Assembly: GCF_002831565.1 (NCBI RefSeq)
Contig: NZ_CP025096.1
Span: 5,819,014-5,883,013, forward strand
Direction of reading: 5' to 3'
Origin: Spirosoma pollinicola
Lineage (GTDB): Bacteria; Bacteroidota; Bacteroidia; Cytophagales; Spirosomataceae
Length of the DNA: 64,000 nucleotides
The first letter of the stretch is position 1. Each line of letters opens with the position of its first letter. The notes under the pieces were generated by a model. That model was given only the letters and a program-made list of their open reading frames with translations, made no database searches and was not told where the DNA came from. The position numbers and the translations under genes are program-made. This document shows positions 35,021 to 44,015 of the stretch, piece after piece.

Positions 35021-35404
35021 ATGAATTTTCCAGCAGAACTAAGCTATACGGAGGATCACGAATGGATTCGGATCGAAGCTGACGGTACCGCCGTGATTGG
35101 TATTACTGAATTCGCACAACACGAATTGGGCGATATTATCTTCATCGATGTGGCAACCGTTGGTCAATCGCTTGCCAAAGGTGACGTTTTTGGTGCCGTT
35201 GAGGCTGTCAAAACCGTATCAGACTTGTTTTTGCCGATAGAAGGTGAAATTCTGGAACTAAATCCTGCCATCGAAAAATCACCTGAGTTGCTCAACAGCG
35301 ACCCCTATGGTGAAGGCTGGATTATCCGTCTGAAACCCGCCGATGCATCGCAGCAGGATGGCTTATTAACCGCTGATACATACCAGGAGTTAGTAGGTGC
35401 CTGA
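35021..35404 (+). CDS. gcvH: Glycine cleavage system H protein
   Basis: A 127-residue lipoyl carrier. YTEDHEWIRIEADGTAVIGI opens the fold, FGAVEAVKTVSDLFLPIEGE carries the lipoylated lysine (VEAVKTVSD, normally ESVKAxSD), and NPAIEKSPELLNSDPYGEGW is the invariant C-terminal block. It shuttles the aminomethyl group between the P, T and L proteins, none of which is in the window. Own terminator downstream. Confidence 0.97.
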   Translation: MNFPAELSYTEDHEWIRIEADGTAVIGITEFAQHELGDIIFIDVATVGQSLAKGDVFGAVEAVKTVSDLFLPIEGEILELNPAIEKSPELLNSDPYGEGWIIRLKPADASQQDGLLTADTYQELVGA

Positions 35405-35424
35405 TTACACGTACTTTACATCTG

Positions 35425-35450
35425 AAGGCTCCGTAAGGGGCCTTTTTTTT
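35425..35450 (+). terminator. Terminator of gcvH
   Basis: AAGGCTCC-GTAA-GGGGCCTT followed by eight T. It separates gcvH from the dihydroorotase-like operon. Confidence 0.85.
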
Positions 35451-35505
35451 AAACAATCATTTTACTTTGGCCCCTTCACTTGAGAAAAGAGTAGGGGACT
35501 TACTC

Positions 35506-36819
35506 ATGCAACTCCTAATTCGTTCTGCCCACATTGTTGATGCCGCTTCATCGTTCGATGGGCAGGTGCGTGATATTCTGGTCGAAAATGGCCTGATCCG
35601 TCAAATTGGTGAACATCTCTCCGTCGACGCTGCTGTTCGGGTAATAGAAGCCGATAATCTGCATGTTTCCTCTGGTTGGGTCGACATGCGCGTGTCGACA
35701 CAAGACCCCGGCTATGAGCATAAGGAAGATTTGACGACTGTTTGCCAGGCTGCAACAGCTGGTGGTTTTACAGACATTGCCGTGTTGCCGAACACACAGC
35801 CGGTTGTTGATGCCAAAGGGACATTGGGTTATGTTCGGCGCATGGCCGAAGGGCAGCCTGTGAGTGTCCACGTTATTGCGGCCGTAACCAAAAAAGCGAT
35901 TGGTGAGGATTTTACGGAAATGCTCGACCTGCATCACGGTGGCGCTGTTGCCTTCTCGGATGGAAGCCACCCGCTCCAAAATCCCGATTTACTGCTCAAA
36001 ACATTACAGTACCTGCAACCCATCAATGGGTTGCTGATGAACCGCCCCGAAGAAATGTTGCTGACCCAATTCGGGCAAATGCACGAGGGTGTTCAAAGCA
36101 CCCTGCTGGGTCTGAAAGGAATTCCCGCTTTGGCTGAGGAATTGATGGTTGAGCGCGACTTGCGGCTACTGGAGTACGTAACGCGGGTGGAAACCCGCGA
36201 TTCAATAGAAAATTCAGCAATTACCGAGGTGCCACCTGCTCTTCACTTCTCCACAATCTCCACGGCTCGTTCGGTTGAGCTAATCCGGCAGGCAAAAGCA
36301 CAGGGAATGCCAATAAGCTGCGACGTAGCGGCTCACCAGCTTGTTTTCGACGATTCGGCACTGGCTGATTTCGACACCAACCTAAAAGTAAATCCGCCTT
36401 TTCGGTCAACAGACGATGTAGCTGCTTTGTGGGCGGGTCTGGCCGATGGCACTATCGACGCTATCGTATCCGATCATACACCACAGGACGCCGAAAGCAA
36501 AAACCTGGAATTCGATCAGGCCGAATTTGGTATCATTGGCCTCGAAACGGTCTTTGGTAGTACAATAACGCATAACCAGAACCTGACGCTGGCGCAACTT
36601 ATTGATAAACTCACTGTTCGCCCCCGCCATATTCTGCGCTTGCCAGTAGTAACTATTGCCGAGGGGCAACCCGCCAGCCTGACGTTGTTCGACCCAACTG
36701 CTGTTTGGACGTATAATCGGACACTCTCTAAATCCAAAAATTCGCCTTTTCTGGGTAAAACCCTTACGGGTCAAGTTGTTGGCACGGTACACCACGGCCA
36801 ATTCAATGCTAAATCATGA
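35506..36819 (+). CDS. Dihydroorotase-like amidohydrolase lacking the HxH metal motif
   Basis: A 437-residue cyclic amidohydrolase of the PyrC/allantoinase type. Active dihydroorotases carry DxHxHxRxPG; here the block is D60-M-R-V-S-T-Q-D-P-G, so both zinc histidines are replaced. GFTDIAVLPNTQPVVD, CDVAAHQLVFDD and IDAIVSDHTPQDAESK (the latter with the usual SDHxP) are retained. It is either a non-catalytic partner of aspartate transcarbamoylase, as known for some pseudo-dihydroorotases, or an enzyme using other ligands. The start is ATG 35506 (open frame from 35467). It overlaps the next gene by ATGA, placing it in an operon with DUF4199 genes, gldF and vanZ. Confidence 0.87.
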   Translation: MQLLIRSAHIVDAASSFDGQVRDILVENGLIRQIGEHLSVDAAVRVIEADNLHVSSGWVDMRVSTQDPGYEHKEDLTTVCQAATAGGFTDIAVLPNTQPVVDAKGTLGYVRRMAEGQPVSVHVIAAVTKKAIGEDFTEMLDLHHGGAVAFSDGSHPLQNPDLLLKTLQYLQPINGLLMNRPEEMLLTQFGQMHEGVQSTLLGLKGIPALAEELMVERDLRLLEYVTRVETRDSIENSAITEVPPALHFSTISTARSVELIRQAKAQGMPISCDVAAHQLVFDDSALADFDTNLKVNPPFRSTDDVAALWAGLADGTIDAIVSDHTPQDAESKNLEFDQAEFGIIGLETVFGSTITHNQNLTLAQLIDKLTVRPRHILRLPVVTIAEGQPASLTLFDPTAVWTYNRTLSKSKNSPFLGKTLTGQVVGTVHHGQFNAKS

Positions 36820-37382
36820 AAAGTATCATCAACTATTTTAGCCATCCCCTGTTAAAAATCCCGCTTCTGGCCGGACTAACGACGGGTGTTCTTTGCTTTC
36901 TGTATTTTCTTGGTCTATACGCCATCGGCGTACCGGCACTTGGGAATATCAGGGTACTCGATTTCGGTATTCACATTATCGTTATGGTCGGAACGGTCTG
37001 GTATTACAGAAAATATATTGGCCACGGGCATCTGCATTTATGGGAAGGGTTAACTATTGGGTATGTGCTCAATACGATGGCGGCTTTACTGACAGGATGG
37101 CTTGTTTATCTATTTGTTTCATATGTTGACCCCGGTGTTTTTGCCGAATACGTCACAAACTCTAAAAAACTCCTGTTGGAGGGAAAGGCACAAATTACCG
37201 ATCAGTTTGGTCCCGAAACTTTTGCCCAGCAATGGTCTAAAGTAGTAAACATGGAACCTGGTGTGCTACTCCCCGACGAGCTGACAAAGAAAACGGCTCT
37301 GGCTGTGCTTCCGGTTCTCATCATTTCGCTTATCTTCCGCAAGCAGGACTATAGTATCATGCAAGATCCAAACAAACTATGA
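36816..37382 (+). CDS. DUF4199 membrane protein (first copy)
   Basis: A 188-residue protein with four predicted membrane helices (about residues 15-35, 48-66, 78-102 and 163-182). HLHLWEGLTIGYVLNTMAAL with the following extracytoplasmic VDPGVFAEYVTNSKKLLLEG is the DUF4199 layout, a Bacteroidota family of unknown function. It overlaps the preceding gene by 4 bp and the next by 4 bp. Confidence 0.85.
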   Translation: MKSIINYFSHPLLKIPLLAGLTTGVLCFLYFLGLYAIGVPALGNIRVLDFGIHIIVMVGTVWYYRKYIGHGHLHLWEGLTIGYVLNTMAALLTGWLVYLFVSYVDPGVFAEYVTNSKKLLLEGKAQITDQFGPETFAQQWSKVVNMEPGVLLPDELTKKTALAVLPVLIISLIFRKQDYSIMQDPNKL

Positions 37383-37900
37383 ATGAACAACCCTCTACCG
37401 CTCGCACTTCCTTGAAGTGGGGTGCTATTCTCGGCCTGGTGCTAATGCTCATTACGCTGGTCATGTATTTGACCGACCAGACATCGAATCCATTGTTTAC
37501 CGGCCTGACACTCGGCGCAATGGTGGCTTTTCTAATCCTATCGATGCGTGATTATCGGTCGCTAAACGGCGGCTACATGAGCTATGGTGAAGGCCTGGGT
37601 CTGGGTGCCCTGCTCTCCACCATTGCCGGACTTCTGTCGTCGGCGTTTATTACATTTTATAATGTGGTCATTGACCCCACCGTTCAGCAGCGTGCAATGG
37701 ATAAAGCGCGCGAAAAGTTAGAGGAACAAGGAGTTATGTCCGATGAGCAAATTGATCAGGCGATGGAAATGTCGGCGAAATTTCAGTCGCCGGGCTTCAC
37801 ATTTATCGCCGGGATATTTGGTACCCTGTTCATTGGCTTTCTATTATCATTAATTGTAGCCGCTTTCATACGCCGGAACAAAGCCAATCCGTTTGAGTAA
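37379..37900 (+). CDS. DUF4199 membrane protein (second copy)
   Basis: A 173-residue protein with four helices. MSYGEGLGLGALLSTIAGLL followed by VVIDPTVQQRAMDKAREKLE is the family signature (xxxYGEGxxxG, then a charged loop with repeated Glu/Lys, then two-helix end). It starts inside the preceding gene (ATGA at 37379), so the pair may form a heteromer. Sequence identity between the two copies is low. Confidence 0.85.
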   Translation: MNEQPSTARTSLKWGAILGLVLMLITLVMYLTDQTSNPLFTGLTLGAMVAFLILSMRDYRSLNGGYMSYGEGLGLGALLSTIAGLLSSAFITFYNVVIDPTVQQRAMDKAREKLEEQGVMSDEQIDQAMEMSAKFQSPGFTFIAGIFGTLFIGFLLSLIVAAFIRRNKANPFE

Positions 37901-37934
37901 ATAGTGTTTCGGTAACCGTAAACCATTCCACCCA

Positions 37935-38660
37935 GTGCTGGCTATTTTTCGTAAAGAAATCAACCAATTTTTTTCGTCGCTCATTGCCTATATCATTATG
38001 GGCGTGTTTCTAACGACGATAGGGCTGTTGCTCTGGGTCTTTCCTGACACAAGTCTACTGGAAAATGGATATGCCGATATGGGGACTTTTTTCAACCTAA
38101 CGCCCTATGTAATGTTGTTTTTGGTGCCTGCCATCACGATGCGCTCCATTGCCGACGAAATACGGTTGGGCACGCTGGAATGGTTGTTGACAAAACCCGT
38201 AAGCAGTTGGGGAGTGGTTGGGGGGAAATTTTTGGCGAGTTGGTTATTGGTCATATTAACACTCCTGCCAACCCTGCTTTATTACGTTAGTCTTTATCAG
38301 CTTGGTTCGCCCGTTGGCAACATAGACTCGGCTGGCGTATTTGGTTCGTATATTGGCTTGCTGTTAGTAGCGGGTGTCTTTGTCGCTATTGGTTTGTGGG
38401 CCTCGTCACTCAATGATAATCAGGTGGTTGCCTTTGTGTTAGGCGTGTTTATATGTTTTCTGCTTTATGTTGGTCTTAGTGCATTGGCAGGATTGTCAAT
38501 ACCAGGGGGTCTGTCTTATTACCTATCGTTATTTGCCTTGGATGAGCAGTACCGGGCACTTGGCCGGGGTATAATCGACTCTCGAAATGTAATTTATTTA
38601 CTCAGTCTTATCGTTCTTTTTCTTTTCCTCACAGCCAATAGGCTGAAAGCAACCAAATGA
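37935..38660 (+). CDS. gldF: Gliding-motility ABC transporter permease GldF
   Basis: A 241-residue ABC-2-type permease with six membrane helices. MLAIFRKEINQFFSSLIAYI and MRSIADEIRLGTLEWLLTKP are typical GldF/NosY blocks. GldF works with the ATPase GldA and the GldG subunit in a transporter once thought required for gliding in Flavobacterium. It starts at GTG 37935, 34 bp after the second DUF4199 gene. gldG, usually adjacent, is not here: the next gene, overlapping by 4 bp, is vanZ. Confidence 0.85.
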   Translation: MLAIFRKEINQFFSSLIAYIIMGVFLTTIGLLLWVFPDTSLLENGYADMGTFFNLTPYVMLFLVPAITMRSIADEIRLGTLEWLLTKPVSSWGVVGGKFLASWLLVILTLLPTLLYYVSLYQLGSPVGNIDSAGVFGSYIGLLLVAGVFVAIGLWASSLNDNQVVAFVLGVFICFLLYVGLSALAGLSIPGGLSYYLSLFALDEQYRALGRGIIDSRNVIYLLSLIVLFLFLTANRLKATK

Positions 38661-39010
38661 AAATTACTCCAACTTTAGTACGCTGGCTGGCTATTGCCTG
38701 GACGGTCATTATGCTGATTGGCTGTCTGACGCCCCATTCTGATTTACCGGATGATTTGTTGACGTTAAACGATAAAGGGCAGCACGTTTCCATATTTGCT
38801 CTTTTTGCTTTGCTTTGGCGGCTAGCCGGTTATAAGTCGGGCACAGTGATCATTATGGGGGTGCTTTTTGGCGCACTTATCGAAGTCCTTCAATATATTT
38901 TACCCATCAACCGCAGCGCCGACTGGCTCGACCTCGCTGCCGACGCTATTGGTGTAGCGATAGGTGTATTATTAGCTTTGGTCCCTGGAATCCGTAGAGT
39001 AGTTGATTAG
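38657..39010 (+). CDS. VanZ family membrane protein
   Basis: A 117-residue protein with four helices. HSDLPDDLLTLNDKGQHVSI then FALFALLWRL and the late IEVLQYILPINRSADWLDLA are the VanZ blocks (conserved NDKxxH, ExxQ, DxxD). Function is unknown except that VanZ gives low-level teicoplanin resistance in enterococci. Start codon overlaps the gldF stop (ATGA). Confidence 0.9.
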   Translation: MKITPTLVRWLAIAWTVIMLIGCLTPHSDLPDDLLTLNDKGQHVSIFALFALLWRLAGYKSGTVIIMGVLFGALIEVLQYILPINRSADWLDLAADAIGVAIGVLLALVPGIRRVVD

Positions 39011-39114
39011 TTATTAGTGAATTGGTTAAATAGTGAAGTGGTTAAATAGTGGAGTTGCTGATAGTCGACCAACCACTCCACCATTTAACCACTTCACTAA
39101 TAACTAATGAACAA
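39003..39114. repeat. Imperfect long palindrome between convergent genes
   Basis: 39003-39057 pairs with 39069-39114 (TTAGTTATTAGTGAA, GTGAAGTGGTTAAATAGTGG), with an additional direct duplication GTTAAATAGTG in the left arm. It covers the vanZ stop codon and the gap to the TPR gene. Confidence 0.75.
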
Positions 39115-39115
39115 C

Positions 39116-40480
39116 TTACCGCGAAGCTGTTGGTCGCTGAATGTTGTTACAGCGCGTAGTAATGATCTTATAGGCCGGGGAGTAGCCCAGTTCACCAGCC
39201 CGGCTCAAATCAATACAGGCTGCCGACTCATCGCCTGAATCGTATCGAATAATGCCACGCAGGTAGTAAGCTTCGGCATGCCGTGGATTCAATTTGATTG
39301 TGCTGTTACAATCAATCAACGAGCCTTTCTGATCGCCCAGTGATGAACGAACCATGCCCCGAATGAAATAGGCTTCCGGGTTGGTTGGGTTTAACTCAAC
39401 AGCCCGGTTAAGATCCTGCAAAGCTACCCGATTGTCGCCGGTTGAGTTCTTGAGTACACCCCGTACCAGATAAGCGTCAGCACGATCGTCCGACAATTCG
39501 GTTGATTTGTACCGGTCCTGAACAATTGAGCCTAGTAATTGCAATGTGCTGGATGTAATGAAATCACTGTAATAGGCTTTGGTTGTTGTGGGTGTACCGC
39601 CAATCTCAATGGCTTTGTCGAGATCGGCAACCGCCTGTTTGGAATTACCCAACCGGCTCTTACAAAAGCCCCGGCTAAACAATGCTTTTGTATGTGTCGG
39701 GTTAAGGGCTACGGTTTTGTCGAAGTCAACCAGCGCATTTTCAAACTCGCCCAGGCGGGACTTTACTAGCCCACGGCGGTAGTAAAGCTCGGCATCATCT
39801 TTGGTCAATTCAATGGCCCGGTTGAAATCGACAATTGCTGCTTTATAGTCTTCCAGTTTAAACCTGGCGTAACCACGACCTGCAATCGCCTGTGTTTTGT
39901 TTGGTGCTTTTTCGAGACATAGACCATAATCAGCCAAAGCTCCTTTGTAATCACTCAGTTGCATTTTGCAGTTACCTTTAGCTGTCAAAATATTCGGGTC
40001 TGTTGGCGCAATGGCGGCCGCTTTATTAAAATCGGAGAGTGCGGTGGTCGCATAGTTCATTTGTAGACGACAAAGTCCGCGTTGGTAATATAATAGAGCA
40101 TCGTTGGGATTTAGCTCGATTGCCCGGTTAAAATCCTGCATGGCACCCCGGAAGTCTTCCTGACGGGTTCGATTCAATCCACGGTATAAATAAGCATTAG
40201 CATCTGCGGGGTTAAGTTCAATGGCCAGGTCAAGGTCCAGATTCGCACCCTGAATATCGTTAAGGCTAATTTTCGCTAAGGCCCGGTTATAATAGCTTGG
40301 GGCGTTTTCGGGATTTAAAATAATAGCCGTTGTAAAAGCCTGTAAGGCTCCTGGAAAATCTTTGGTTGAACTTTTTTGGATGCCTTCATTGAAGTAATCA
40401 GCGGCTGTTTGCTGAGCTATTGACAAATGGGTTAACAAACAAAACGTACTAAGGAAAAGAGGTAAAAGCAATTTTTTCAT
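39116..40480 (-). CDS. Secreted tetratricopeptide-repeat protein
   Basis: A 454-residue protein with signal peptide MKKLLLPLFLSTFCLLTHLS (cut after IAQQ) and about eleven TPR units with the recurring pattern DFxxAIELNPxxAxxYYxRG. The consensus Sel1/TPR_1 residues W/L-x2-L/G-Y-x8-A-x3-A are well kept. It is presumably periplasmic and mediates protein-protein contacts; no catalytic part is present. The 324-bp gap on its 5' side is AT-rich and holds divergent promoters but no recognisable gene. Confidence 0.9.
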   Translation of the reverse strand: MKKLLLPLFLSTFCLLTHLSIAQQTAADYFNEGIQKSSTKDFPGALQAFTTAIILNPENAPSYYNRALAKISLNDIQGANLDLDLAIELNPADANAYLYRGLNRTRQEDFRGAMQDFNRAIELNPNDALLYYQRGLCRLQMNYATTALSDFNKAAAIAPTDPNILTAKGNCKMQLSDYKGALADYGLCLEKAPNKTQAIAGRGYARFKLEDYKAAIVDFNRAIELTKDDAELYYRRGLVKSRLGEFENALVDFDKTVALNPTHTKALFSRGFCKSRLGNSKQAVADLDKAIEIGGTPTTTKAYYSDFITSSTLQLLGSIVQDRYKSTELSDDRADAYLVRGVLKNSTGDNRVALQDLNRAVELNPTNPEAYFIRGMVRSSLGDQKGSLIDCNSTIKLNPRHAEAYYLRGIIRYDSGDESAACIDLSRAGELGYSPAYKIITTRCNNIQRPTASR

Positions 40481-40804
40481 GCTACTTATTTTAGGCTAGT
40501 TATGAGGTGAGACAACTACGGTAAAAGTATATTTATTATTCTGTAAGTGTATGGGCTTAGTCGCGCAAATGGCGATTTAACGAGTAATTATTTAATTTTT
40601 TGTTGCATATAAAGAAATGAAAGTTACTGTAATGTTTATTAGTAAAACAAATTCCTTAGCTACTTTAGTTAATAGTTACTTGGGAGTGTTCTTTAAAAGA
40701 ATGGTAGGCCCATTCGTAGCATAGGCTTAATTAAATTCTAACAGCCAAGTGGCAGGGGGTTCGCAAAAAAATCGCCAATTTGACCGCTCAAATCATTGAT
40801 TGTT

Positions 40805-41701
40805 ATGCATATTGGATTTATTGGTTTAGGAAAGATGGGGTTCAACCTCGTCGGTAACCTGGTAAAACATGGCCATACTGTTGTTGGCTACGATATTAAC
40901 GAAGCACTAGTTGAGGCCATTAAAGGCGAGGGAGCACAGGGTGCAACTACCCTACAAGACCTGTATAATGCCTTACCTGAAAAACGGGTTCTATGGCTGA
41001 TGATTCCGGCTGGGCCACTGGTTGATAACGTTATCGAGCAACTATTAGCGGTTATGCAAGCTGGCGACGTCGTTATCGACGGGGGTAATTCTCATTATAA
41101 AGACTCTCTCAGGCGTCATGAATACCTCAAAGAGAAAGGTATTGGTTTTTTGGATTGTGGTACCAGCGGAGGAATCAGCGGTGCCCTGAATGGGGCCTGT
41201 ACGATGGTTGGGGGCGATGCCGATGTAATTGAACCGCTTCATGGTGTGTTCCGCAATATATCAGTTGAAGACGGATATCTCTATACCGGGCCAGCAGGTA
41301 GTGGTCACTTTACCAAAATGGTGCATAACGGCATTGAATATGGCATGATGCAGTCCATTGCCGAAGGGTTTGAAGTACTGGAGAAAAGTCAGTTTCCATT
41401 CGACTTCGAAGCGGTTGCGAAAATGTGGGGTCATGGCTCCGTTATTCGTGGCTGGCTAATGGAACTAACCGAAAATGCGTTCAGTAAAGACCCGAAACTA
41501 GATGCGATTAAAGGGCGTATGTTCTCTTCTGGTGAAGGCCGGTGGACACTCGAAACGGCCCTCGATCTGGGCGTGCCAACTCCCGTTATTGCGCTGTCGC
41601 TGCTAACCCGTTATCGCTCCCTGCAAGACGATACATTCACGGGCAAAGTAGTAGCCGCGCTGCGGAATGAGTTTGGCGGCCATGCCGTTGAAAAAAAATA
41701 A
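40805..41701 (+). CDS. gnd: 6-phosphogluconate dehydrogenase, short decarboxylating form
   Basis: A 298-residue protein starting MHIGFIGLGKMGFNLVGNLV. GGNSHYKDSLRR and LDCGTSGGISGALNGACTMV are 6PGDH active-site blocks (the S-G-G-x-x-G motif and preceding NAD site); HFTKMVHNGIEYGMMQ has the catalytic lysine. At about 300 residues it is the short, often NAD-dependent GndA/YqeC-type enzyme, not the 470-residue form. The open frame begins at TTG 40796; ATG 40805 is preferred. The 5' gap has no recognised promoter. Confidence 0.93.
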   Translation: MHIGFIGLGKMGFNLVGNLVKHGHTVVGYDINEALVEAIKGEGAQGATTLQDLYNALPEKRVLWLMIPAGPLVDNVIEQLLAVMQAGDVVIDGGNSHYKDSLRRHEYLKEKGIGFLDCGTSGGISGALNGACTMVGGDADVIEPLHGVFRNISVEDGYLYTGPAGSGHFTKMVHNGIEYGMMQSIAEGFEVLEKSQFPFDFEAVAKMWGHGSVIRGWLMELTENAFSKDPKLDAIKGRMFSSGEGRWTLETALDLGVPTPVIALSLLTRYRSLQDDTFTGKVVAALRNEFGGHAVEKK

Positions 41702-41763
41702 TTTTATTCTAACGAAAAATAATTCAATTCAAATCCTTTATTTTCGTTACTTCCATAGACAGG

Positions 41764-41818
41764 TTCAGGCAGTTTCGATTGTCGTCCAGAGCGAGATTTA
41801 AACTGCCTGAATTTCTTT
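41764..41818 (+). terminator. Terminator after gnd
   Basis: TTCAGGCAGTTT (41764-41775) pairs with AAACTGCCTGAA (41800-41811), loop of 24 bases, followed by a T-rich stretch. Confidence 0.65.
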
Positions 41819-41851
41819 TCATCTAAAATTCTATAACCACCGTACGCATAC

Positions 41852-42937
41852 ATGAAGGTACTGAGCACCCTCCAGGACCCCACCTTTACGGGGCGTGATT
41901 ATAACGGGCTTGACCGTTTTTTCCTTCACTACATTAAAGATGAGCGTGATTTACCCTTCATTTATCTCACATTAAGAATCAGCTTTACCCTTATTCCGCT
42001 CAGCATTTTGCTGTTCATGCCGTTTCTAACGGGCTGGGCCTGGGGGGCGGTAGCCGTTCTACATTTCTGCTTCAGTAATTTTGGTGTCAAGGGGCCATTC
42101 GGGCTTATGCTTCACTGTACAAGCCATCGGCCGTTTTTCAAGCCTGAGTACAACTGGATGAATTATTATTTACCCTGGGTGCTGGCGCCTTTTTTTGGTC
42201 ATACACCCGAAACGTACTTTAGTCACCATATCGGGATGCACCATCCCGAAAATAATCTGGATGATGATGATAGTAGTACGATGACGTTTCAGCGAGATAG
42301 TTATCGCAGTTTTCTGGCCTATTTTGGTCGGTTCTTTGTTGTGGGTGTTCGGAATTTGCTGACCTACCTGCGTCGGAAAAATCGCTCCAAACTAGCTACT
42401 CGTGCTATGACAGGCGAGCTGGTCTTTGGAGCAGTTTGTATCGCTCTCTGTTTTGTAAGCTGGCCTGCAACCGTGTTGGTTTTCTTGTTCCCCCTTTTCA
42501 TCTATCGCTTTATTGCCATGCTTGGCAACTGGACACAGCATTCGTTTGTCGACAGTGAAGATCCTGGTAATGCTTATAAAAACAGTATTACCTGTGTTAA
42601 TGTGAAGTATAATAAAAAGTGCTGGAACGATGGTTACCACATTAGTCACCACGTTCGACCTGCTATGCACTGGACAGAACATCCAACATTTTTTCTGAAA
42701 ACGATTGATAAATATGCTCAAAACCAGGCTATCGTGTTTGACGGTCTGGACTTCGGGCAGGTTTTCTTCCTGTTAATGCGTAAGAAGTATGATGTGCTGG
42801 CTCAGCACATGATCAATATAAACGGCACTTTTGCCAATGATAGCGAGGCTATTGCGCTCCTGCGTCGTCGTACTCAGCGTATTCCGGTAAAGCCAGAAAA
42901 GCCTGTGATATCGAAGGTGTCTGTTGCAGTAGCCTAA
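41852..42937 (+). CDS. Fatty-acid desaturase family protein
   Basis: A 361-residue membrane protein with three His boxes of the desaturase superfamily: HCTSHR (first box), SHHIGMHHPENN (second) and ISHHVRPAMHW (third), coordinating a di-iron site. Four hydrophobic regions flank them. The spacing fits an acyl-lipid or alkyl-type desaturase or hydroxylase. Substrate unknown. It is a monocistronic gene ending in a perfect 64-bp palindrome. Confidence 0.9.
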   Translation: MKVLSTLQDPTFTGRDYNGLDRFFLHYIKDERDLPFIYLTLRISFTLIPLSILLFMPFLTGWAWGAVAVLHFCFSNFGVKGPFGLMLHCTSHRPFFKPEYNWMNYYLPWVLAPFFGHTPETYFSHHIGMHHPENNLDDDDSSTMTFQRDSYRSFLAYFGRFFVVGVRNLLTYLRRKNRSKLATRAMTGELVFGAVCIALCFVSWPATVLVFLFPLFIYRFIAMLGNWTQHSFVDSEDPGNAYKNSITCVNVKYNKKCWNDGYHISHHVRPAMHWTEHPTFFLKTIDKYAQNQAIVFDGLDFGQVFFLLMRKKYDVLAQHMININGTFANDSEAIALLRRRTQRIPVKPEKPVISKVSVAVA

Positions 42938-42943
42938 GATTAC

Positions 42944-43007
42944 GTACACACTAAAGCCGCCCCGGAAATAGAAACGTTTCTATTTCCGGGGCGGCTTTAG
43001 TGTGTAC
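42944..43007. repeat. Perfect 64-bp palindrome with no spacer
   Basis: 42944-42975 is the exact reverse complement of 42976-43007, with no loop. The arms contain CTAAAGCCGCCCCGGAAATA. It is 6 bp after the desaturase stop codon and ends 12 bp before the nuclease stop, so it lies in a convergent gap. Without a T-tract on either side it is not a standard terminator, although it would form a strong hairpin. Confidence 0.95.
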
Positions 43008-43019
43008 AAATGGTCAGAA

Positions 43020-43892
43020 TTAACTATTATCGCCATCAATGCGCTTTTCAATAATACGCTGGATGTCAACTGGAACGTTTGATAAGAAATCAAAACCGGT
43101 AAGATTTTCCAGATCATCAACGCTTGTTAAGTAAGCGCGCCAGGGTTTATCTGAAGCGGATTGGTTGTTCGGGATGTTTACGGCTATGATTCGGGTGTTT
43201 TCTGTAACTTGAAAGGTATTATCGCTACCCGTTGGAATCACCACCAGAATTTTCCAAAGTGTAGCCGGAACGGTCAATTTCCCATTGGCCAGTGACGTTG
43301 CGTAGCCATTCTGTCCAGTACCTCCCGTTCCACTCGCTCCCGCCAAAATGTAAACATCATTGCCGTTACTCATTAACTGTCGTGCGTACTCTTCCAAATA
43401 TTTCCAGACCTCGCGGTTGTGACGTGGCGCTTGTGGCACGATGTTGGTTAGGAGAAACGTAGCGGCATTATCGGCCGGTGTTGCGTCCCGGTCGTCGGAA
43501 GGGCAAAGGTGCCCCCGGTCGAAGCCCGTATTGGTATAATCGGAGGGGCGGGCGGCATACCAACCCGAAGGAAGGGAAGCGTCGGGACGGAAATCGTTGG
43601 TGCGTTTGCTGTCCCCTTTCCAGTCAGCACTCAGATGCCAGCTTACCCAGTTGGCAATACCCCGGCTGCGACTATAGGAAACTGTATATTGAGGGCGGGT
43701 GATGAGGTAATTTTCTGGGTTGCTGGTCGACGCCTGGCTCGGATTGCCAAGGGCGAGGTTGTCTGTCCGACTAAGTAAAGAGGTCTGGCTACCGCTGGTT
43801 GGTGATGACGGCCGCACCGAAAGACAGCCATTGAGCAACATGCCCAGACCAATTGCGAAAACAATACTTTTGAGTTGATTGCGACCTTGCAT
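43020..43892 (-). CDS. Secreted DNA/RNA non-specific endonuclease lipoprotein
   Basis: A 290-residue protein beginning MQGRNQLKSIVFAIGLGMLL with lipobox LLNGC. The nuclease signature is FDRGHLCPSDDRDATPADNA (DRGH with catalytic His) and TNIVPQAPRHNREVWKYLEE (Mg-binding Asn). This is the beta-beta-alpha-Me NucA/NUC1 family, which degrades extracellular nucleic acids. Two earlier in-frame ATGs (43907, 43931) exist; the MQGR start gives the best lipoprotein signal. Exported, perhaps surface-exposed. Confidence 0.9.
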   Translation of the reverse strand: MQGRNQLKSIVFAIGLGMLLNGCLSVRPSSPTSGSQTSLLSRTDNLALGNPSQASTSNPENYLITRPQYTVSYSRSRGIANWVSWHLSADWKGDSKRTNDFRPDASLPSGWYAARPSDYTNTGFDRGHLCPSDDRDATPADNAATFLLTNIVPQAPRHNREVWKYLEEYARQLMSNGNDVYILAGASGTGGTGQNGYATSLANGKLTVPATLWKILVVIPTGSDNTFQVTENTRIIAVNIPNNQSASDKPWRAYLTSVDDLENLTGFDFLSNVPVDIQRIIEKRIDGDNS

Positions 43893-44015
43893 TGATTTTA
43901 CTGACATTGTTGCGGAACTTTGGCAAACCATAAATGTAAGGATTCTGTAGTCAGCTTGTCATTGAAACTGAGTATAGAACCACGTTAACCTAAAATAGAC
44001 GAGTTATCTGCTGTT

